Assembly (NCBI GenBank): GCA_020205615.1
Contig: CM035166.1
Location: 79,322,679-79,386,678, forward strand
DNA from: Panax quinquefolius
Lineage: Eukaryota > Streptophyta > Magnoliopsida > Apiales > Araliaceae
Length of the DNA stretch: 64,000 nucleotides
Reading direction: 5' to 3'
The translations under genes were made by a program, and so were the position numbers. The notes under the pieces were generated by a model. The model saw only the letters and a list, made by a program, of their open reading frames with translations. It did no database searches and had not been told where the DNA came from. Positions 59,291 through 64,000 of this stretch are shown in pieces (the stretch's first letter is position 1; each line of letters opens with the position of its first letter).

Positions 59291-60850
59291 GAAACATTAC
59301 TTGTCCTCAAGAAAGATGGTATGCAATGCAAATATAACTATTATATACCTACGAATCCAGCAATAAGATATAACATAGTCTAATCATACAGCCTCAGAGA
59401 AATCAAGCAAACACGATAGTATATCATATCTAAACCAATCAATAACTTCCCAATCAATCATCAAATCTTAAACTATTCTTACTAACATAGTGTATGTGTG
59501 TGTGTATGTGTGTGCTCAACAACCATACTAACTGATATAATGCTAAATACAACACATAGTAGGTCTATTTGAAGGCATCATACAGTGTAAACTCACAAAA
59601 TCCAAGAACAAGCTAGATCCAACTAAAGTCAAACATTCACCCAGTTCAAGAATCTAAACGGGATACTTATGCTTTTTATGGGGGCTTTTTGCTCTTATTT
59701 CCCATTTTATTATTCTTTTTTTTATACTCTTGGCTGTGCAATGTCTTATTTCCTTAGGCTTTTCCATGTTACCTTAATGAGCTTTCGACCAATGACTCCC
59801 AACCCACTAAGGTCTTAGGGCGCTAGGTGTAAAGACAATCCCCTCGGGTTTACTTACTCAAGTAAAAAATGCCACAAAACTAGACAAGTATATCACGGCG
59901 TTTATTCATTTTTTTTAAAAAAAGTAAAACCACAAATTTTCCCTCAAACTTAGCTTTTTGTCTAAATCTAGTCATCTCTGCCTATTCTTATCTTTCATTC
60001 ATTCAAACTAGTATTATCCATAAGAATTTCATTATGTGTCAATTTAAACTTAATAAGTCAACAAGGTTGTTCTACAGTGCTAACCTAATTATACCAGTTT
60101 CAAATAAAAAAATATTCAATTCATAATAGGAGGTCACATCACAGCCTAAATAATCAATACTACACTTGTCTACATAATTCCAATCTCATCATTGACCAAA
60201 ATAGACTTTTACTATCTAATAGCTGGATTCATGCAAGATGAACTAAATTCATATGCAAAACATGAAAGATTTTTTTATATATACATACATGGATGTATTA
60301 ATCTAAATGCCATTTTAAAAAAAAACAATTTTAATATTTTATCAAAAATTAACTAATCATGATTATGAAATAGTAAAGAAAATTAATCAAGCTAATCAAG
60401 CAAAAGCAAAACCCCCCAAACTTAATTCAACTAATGTCCTCATTACGATAATATAAAGAAAATAAAAGCGAGAGGACTTCCCTGAAAGACCAATCACTGC
60501 TCGTCGTCATCCGAAGGAGGGTATACTGGTAAAATAAGAGGAACATGCACGAACACCGGACCGGCACTTCGATTGCAGCGTGGAAATGCTTCAGCAAGAG
60601 TATTGAAAACATTGGAGTTTTACTAAAGTATCAAATCCTGACGTTGAGCCAGCCATAAGAATCTATTCATTGATCCTTGAGAATGTTGCTCTTCCATTGG
60701 ATTAGCTGCAACTGGGGGTGAGGGTTGTCAAATCATGATATAACCTTATCCTCTTGGATGTGATCTCGCCCCCTCCCATGCCTTGTACTTCTCAATGGTA
60801 GCATGGTCGATTATAACCATTGGTTATTGTATCGGTTCAGAGGAATGCCA
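59291..60850 (-). other. Non-coding region between env-position ORF and 3' LTR of Athila copy 2
   Basis: AT-rich, with a short GT-rich run near 59490-59515 and a second polypurine-like motif at 60413-60423. The 61-codon frame at 60427-60612 has no recognisable domain and I leave it out. Confidence 0.55.
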
Positions 60851-61435
60851 TTACACTCCAGCTTTGCGGCATAAATCGGTTGTGAAAAATCTATGAAGAA
60901 GGCCCCCCGTGGTACTTCCCCGTAGCAGCATGTCTATCGATTTTTGAATACATTCACCCACATCCACATTGTAGAACACAACTGAATTATTCACCCGATA
61001 AGGGTGGTGTACAATCCCATATAGCAGCTGTGCCTTTTCCTTTGTCATATCATTTTGATGGCGTGTGGGCATCAATCGGGCACAAATGAATGCGTACCAT
61101 GCTTTGCCATAACGACTTAACGCTGAGTGTGGAAAACTTATCTTTTCATTCGTTCCGGTGCGGGTAACCCATTGTGTTCCTGGTTTGCACAATCTTGCAA
61201 TTAATTCATCCAGGTCCGGCAAGCCATCTTCATAACGTCCATCAGTCAATGTTTCCAGCCCAAAGTACTTGTTTATGGCATTGGCATAGAAAGACATCGG
61301 TTTGCCCCGTACCATGACTGTGTGATCAACATGCTCCATTGCGTTGACATAAAACTCTTTTACTATTTTGATAACCACAGGTAGTGGCTGCTCCACTAAC
61401 TGAAACCAGTTGCGTTCCACATTCATCGACGCCAT
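60851..61435 (-). pseudogene. Athila env-position ORF (plant retrotransposon ORF of unknown function)
   Basis: A 194-codon frame lies between integrase and the 3' LTR, where retroviruses carry env. It reads MASMNVERNWFQLVEQPLPV, VKEFYVNAMEHVDHTVMVRG, KPMSFYANAINKYFGLETL, then GKAWYAFICARLMPTRHQND and CIQKSIDMLLRGSTTGGL. The W..L...P..VV..FY.N ... V.VRG..V.F....IN..FGL pattern is the 'putative plant transposon protein' domain found widely in Athila elements. I see no signal peptide, no membrane segment and no glycoprotein features, so position is the only link to env. The same frame extends upstream past the ATG with a TAA at 61502-61504 and likely a frameshift before it, so the original protein was longer. 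Function is unknown. Confidence 0.8.
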
Positions 61436-61604
61436 ATCTTCAATAAGATTGGCATCTGACTTTAATCTTCGTTCTAATACACAAGTCTTCTTGTCAATGG
61501 TTTATTTGAACCTTGCCTCGGCTCCCTCACTGATAAATTTTGTGTTATCAAATTGAGCCCGAGAAGTAGAAATGGATGGATGTGTTCTCTTATGTGAGGA
61601 CATG

Positions 61605-62600
61605 GAGTTTTTAGTGGACTAAAGGGCGAAAACTTGGTTCAGGCAAATCGTCGAATAGTTAGTGGGCGTGAAGGCAAATACCCCCAAACTTGACTTCTTT
61701 AGGAAAACTCTAGGCCAAAATATCAAACAATCCAAAAACAATCCTTGGGCAATAGAATCCCAAGGTTTTCCAACCAATTTGATGAACAAGAGAGAAATTT
61801 GGGGTTACCTTAAAGAAGAAATTTTGTCTCCACCTTAAAGTGATGCCCCAATTTTGTAAGAAATTGTGAGGAGGAAGAATTGGACTTGGAATATAAGTGT
61901 GGTGATTATCTAGTAGAATGACTGTGGGTAATTGAGGGAAGTTGGGTTGATATAAAAGAGGAATAGTGGTTGAGCAAGTATGGGGGGGAGTTATGGGTTA
62001 GTGGGGTGAAGAGTTGGGAAGAAATAGAAGATGTGGAAGAGGTGGTGGAGAAGTTAATTTGACATTATGGAAGTTATGGGGGAGTGGAAGTGGTTTAGTT
62101 GAGCAAAAAGTTGGGAAGAATTAGTGTTGTATGGAGTTATGTTGGAAAAGGAGACGTCAAACACAATTTTAAAATCTGAACTTTACGGCGGCAAGACCTG
62201 TACCGTAAATAACCCTTGGATGGCGTGGCACGCGCGCTAGTCTTGCAATATATTTTGGGATGGATGGTATACTGCAATGTAGTAAGCTAGTGTAACATGG
62301 TGCGCCTCGCGCTAGGTAGGTAGAAAGTTTTCCCAGGATAGCGCACCCCGCGCCGTGTGGAAAAGTAACGTAGCGCGCCCCGTGTCGGTATAGCTGAGAA
62401 TTACTGTTGAGGTAGCGCTCCCCGCGCTAGATGAAGGCCTAAAATGGCGCGGCCCGCGCCATTGGTGTAGTGTTTGAGTGATGTTTTTTTCCTTGATTCC
62501 CTGAAATTATACCACAATGAAGTCATTACTCTTTGAAAAATAAATATCTAAACTATACTATGAACTAAATTTTACTAAATAAATGAAATAGGAAAAGTTT
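61605..62600 (-). other. Non-coding spacer between integrase and env-position ORF, Athila copy 2
   Basis: Purine-rich leader-like sequence (61800-62150) is followed by a GC-motif cluster. A third polypurine-like motif is at 61681-61691. No coding frame. Confidence 0.6.
62225..62456. other. Cluster of short GC-rich motifs in Athila copy 2 spacer
   Basis: At least six motifs of the gcgc-N-ccc-gcgc type lie 30-45 bp apart, at about 62231, 62302, 62341-62353 (gcgcaccccgcgc), 62375, 62416 (gcgctccccgcgc) and 62444 (gcgcggcccgcgcc). Confidence 0.8.
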
Positions 62601-62604
62601 AGAG

Positions 62605-62622
62605 CTTGGGTTGCCTCCCAAG
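62605..62622. other. Hairpin just downstream of Athila integrase (copy 2)
   Basis: The same 18 bases as at 529-546: stem cttggg/cccaag with loop ttgcct. Confidence 0.7.
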
Positions 62623-62649
62623 TAGCGCTAGTTTTAACGTCGTCAGCCT

Positions 62650-63950
62650 GACGGTGCCTCTTGTTTCATGGTGCATCGACAAGTGTAATTGCAATGGCTT
62701 CGTTGTCGATGTCGCCACCCTAGTAGTGCTTTAATCTTTGCATGTTGACTATGAAGGTTTCGAGCAGATTTCTACTGTACAACTCAACGGTGCCATGTGG
62801 GAAAACCATTTTGATCGTGAATGGCCCCGACCATCGTGATTTAAGCTTTCAAGGAAACAATCTTAGTCGTGGTTGAATAATAATACCGATTATCCCGGTT
62901 CAAACTTTCTTTACAAAATTTTCTGGTCATGCCACTTCTTAACTTTTTCTTTTTACAGATTCAATTTCTCATACGCTTGCAGTCGAAATTCATCGAGTTC
63001 GTTTAATTAAAGAAACCTCTTTTCTCCTGTAGCTATTTGATCAAAGTTGAGTTTCTGAATTGCCCAGTATGCCTTATGCTATAATTCCACTGCGAGGTGA
63101 CACACTTTTCTGTAGACTAACTGATACGAAGACATCCCAATTGGCGTCTTGTATGTTGTCCTGTAAACCTATAGTGCGTCATCAAATTTTAGAGACCAAT
63201 TTTTTCTGCTCGGGTTTACTACCTTCTCTAAAATTTTCTTCACCTCTTTCTTGGACACCTCAACTTGACCACTCGCCTGGGGGTGATATGATGTTGCAAC
63301 CCTATGATTGACCCCGTACTTTGCCAAGAGAGATGTAAATGACTTATTACAGAAGTGACTTCCCTCGTCACTTATGATTGCTCTTGGTGTGCCAAATCTC
63401 GTGAAGATGTTCTTTTGTAGAAACTTAAGCACCACCTTGGCATCGTTTGTAGGGAGTTTTAGCTTTCTTCCACCCATTTTGATACATAGTCCACAACAAG
63501 TAAAATGTACAAGTTGTTGAATGAGGGAGGAAAAAGGTCCCGTGAAGTCCATTCCCCACACATCAAAAACCTCGACTTCCATGATTGTGTTGAGCGACAT
63601 TTCATTCCTTTTTGAGATGTTGCCCACCCTTTGGCATCTGTCATAGCTTTTCACGAATTGGTGGGCATCCTTGAAACAGTAGTCCAATAGAATCCTGCTT
63701 GAAGTACCTTGGCCGATGTCCATTCACTCCCATAATGTCCCCCATACGCAGATGAATGACACTCGTGCAAGATATTCTTTACTTCGATGTATGCCACGCA
63801 TCTACAAATCATTTTGTCTGAACACTGTTTGAATAAATAGGGCTCGTCCCACATGTACCACTTGACATCATGTAGGAACTTCTTCTTTTGCTAACGTTTC
63901 ATATCAGGGGGAAGGACTTTGCTCACCAAGTAATTGGAAAAATCTACATA
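62650..63950 (-). pseudogene. Integrase of Athila copy 2, frameshifted
   Basis: Three main pieces are seen. 63854-63651 has MWDEPYLFKQCSDKMICRCV and [20 protein letters not shown] (zinc-binding region). 63723-63169 has [41 protein letters not shown] and YHPQASGQVEVSKKEVKKIL, so the D, D and E catalytic residues are present. Below 63169 the C-terminal part is broken into short frames down to about 62650. A different frame (63644-63459) carries the middle of the core, showing two compensating shifts. Closely related to copy 1 but more decayed. Confidence 0.88.
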
Positions 63951-64000
63951 CCATGGAAATTCTGCGTTGACTCCAAAAAGATGCTCATCTAGAAATGACT

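Larger units (their letters stand above)
57746..64000 (-). mobile_element. Athila-like element (copy 2), 3' part; runs off the right edge
   Basis: From low to high coordinates on the minus strand: 3' LTR (57746-59275), polypurine tract, env-position ORF, GC-rich spacer, hairpin and integrase, then the window ends. Order and motifs match Athila copy 1. Frameshifts in integrase show it is inactive. Confidence 0.92.

Noticed and set aside
60851..61435. True retroviral envelope gene
   Set aside because: Position fits, but there is no signal peptide, membrane segment or cleavage site; it belongs to the uncharacterised plant transposon protein domain.
1..64000. tRNA, rRNA or intact host genes
   Set aside because: I looked for conserved tRNA boxes, rRNA blocks and long non-transposon frames and saw none; a covariance-model scan would be needed to exclude small RNAs.

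Overview
This window looks like repeat-rich, transposon-dominated DNA from a flowering plant. The evidence is plant-specific Ty3/gypsy lineages (Athila-type with a tRNA-Asp primer site, and chromodomain-bearing Tekay/Del-type chromoviruses), a Ty1/copia element, a CACTA DNA transposon carrying intron-containing fragments of plant housekeeping genes, and very AT-rich spacers. I found no intact host gene, tRNA or rRNA. Almost every coding stretch is a decayed piece of a mobile element. The species cannot be told from the sequence.

Layout from left to right. (1) 1-10302: an Athila-like element on the minus strand, cut by the left edge, with integrase, RNase H, RT, protease, gag, a tRNA-Asp primer site and a 5' LTR at 8911-10302. 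A solo LTR of a second family ('family F', 4253-7140) has split its gag-pol. (2) 10303-11937: diverged repeats separated by TA tracts, and a short stretch that resembles a Tat/Ogre LTR or leader. (3) 11938-23520: a non-autonomous CACTA element with 3-bp target duplication ATA. It carries a fructokinase exon fragment and six recognisable exons of a P5A-type ATPase (PDR2/MIA/SPF1 family). A Ty1/copia element (15615-21778, target duplication TTGAT) later entered one of its introns. The CACTA itself lies in a truncated family F LTR that resumes at 23521-24472. (4) 24473-25628: AT-rich low complexity and microsatellites. (5) 25629-29050: a ~960-bp foldback (giant hairpin) split by a solo family F LTR (26401-28858). 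(6) 29141-57423: a Tekay/Del-type chromovirus ('element E', minus strand, target duplication ATGTC). Its 5' LTR is blown apart by three family F insertions: solo LTR 40196-42890, solo LTR 43108-48781 (itself hit by a chromovirus remnant at 44509-47375), and an internally deleted two-LTR copy at 49141-57304. (7) 57746-64000: a second Athila-like element on the minus strand, with 3' LTR, three identical polypurine-like motifs, an ORF in the env position and a frameshifted integrase; it runs off the right edge.

The insertion order is readable from target-site duplications. Element E and a family F LTR landed in or beside the foldback, and family F then landed three more times in E. The CACTA entered a family F LTR, and the copia entered the CACTA. 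Four of the five family F insertions with both ends recognisable are solo LTRs.

The most interesting observations are: a CACTA element that combined exons of two unrelated host genes; a copia element whose primer-site position is perfectly complementary over 15 nt to its own LTR, at a spacing that suggests self-priming; a coiled-coil reading frame between primer site and gag in element E; and the ~960-bp foldback. All are read by eye, without alignment software or database searches.
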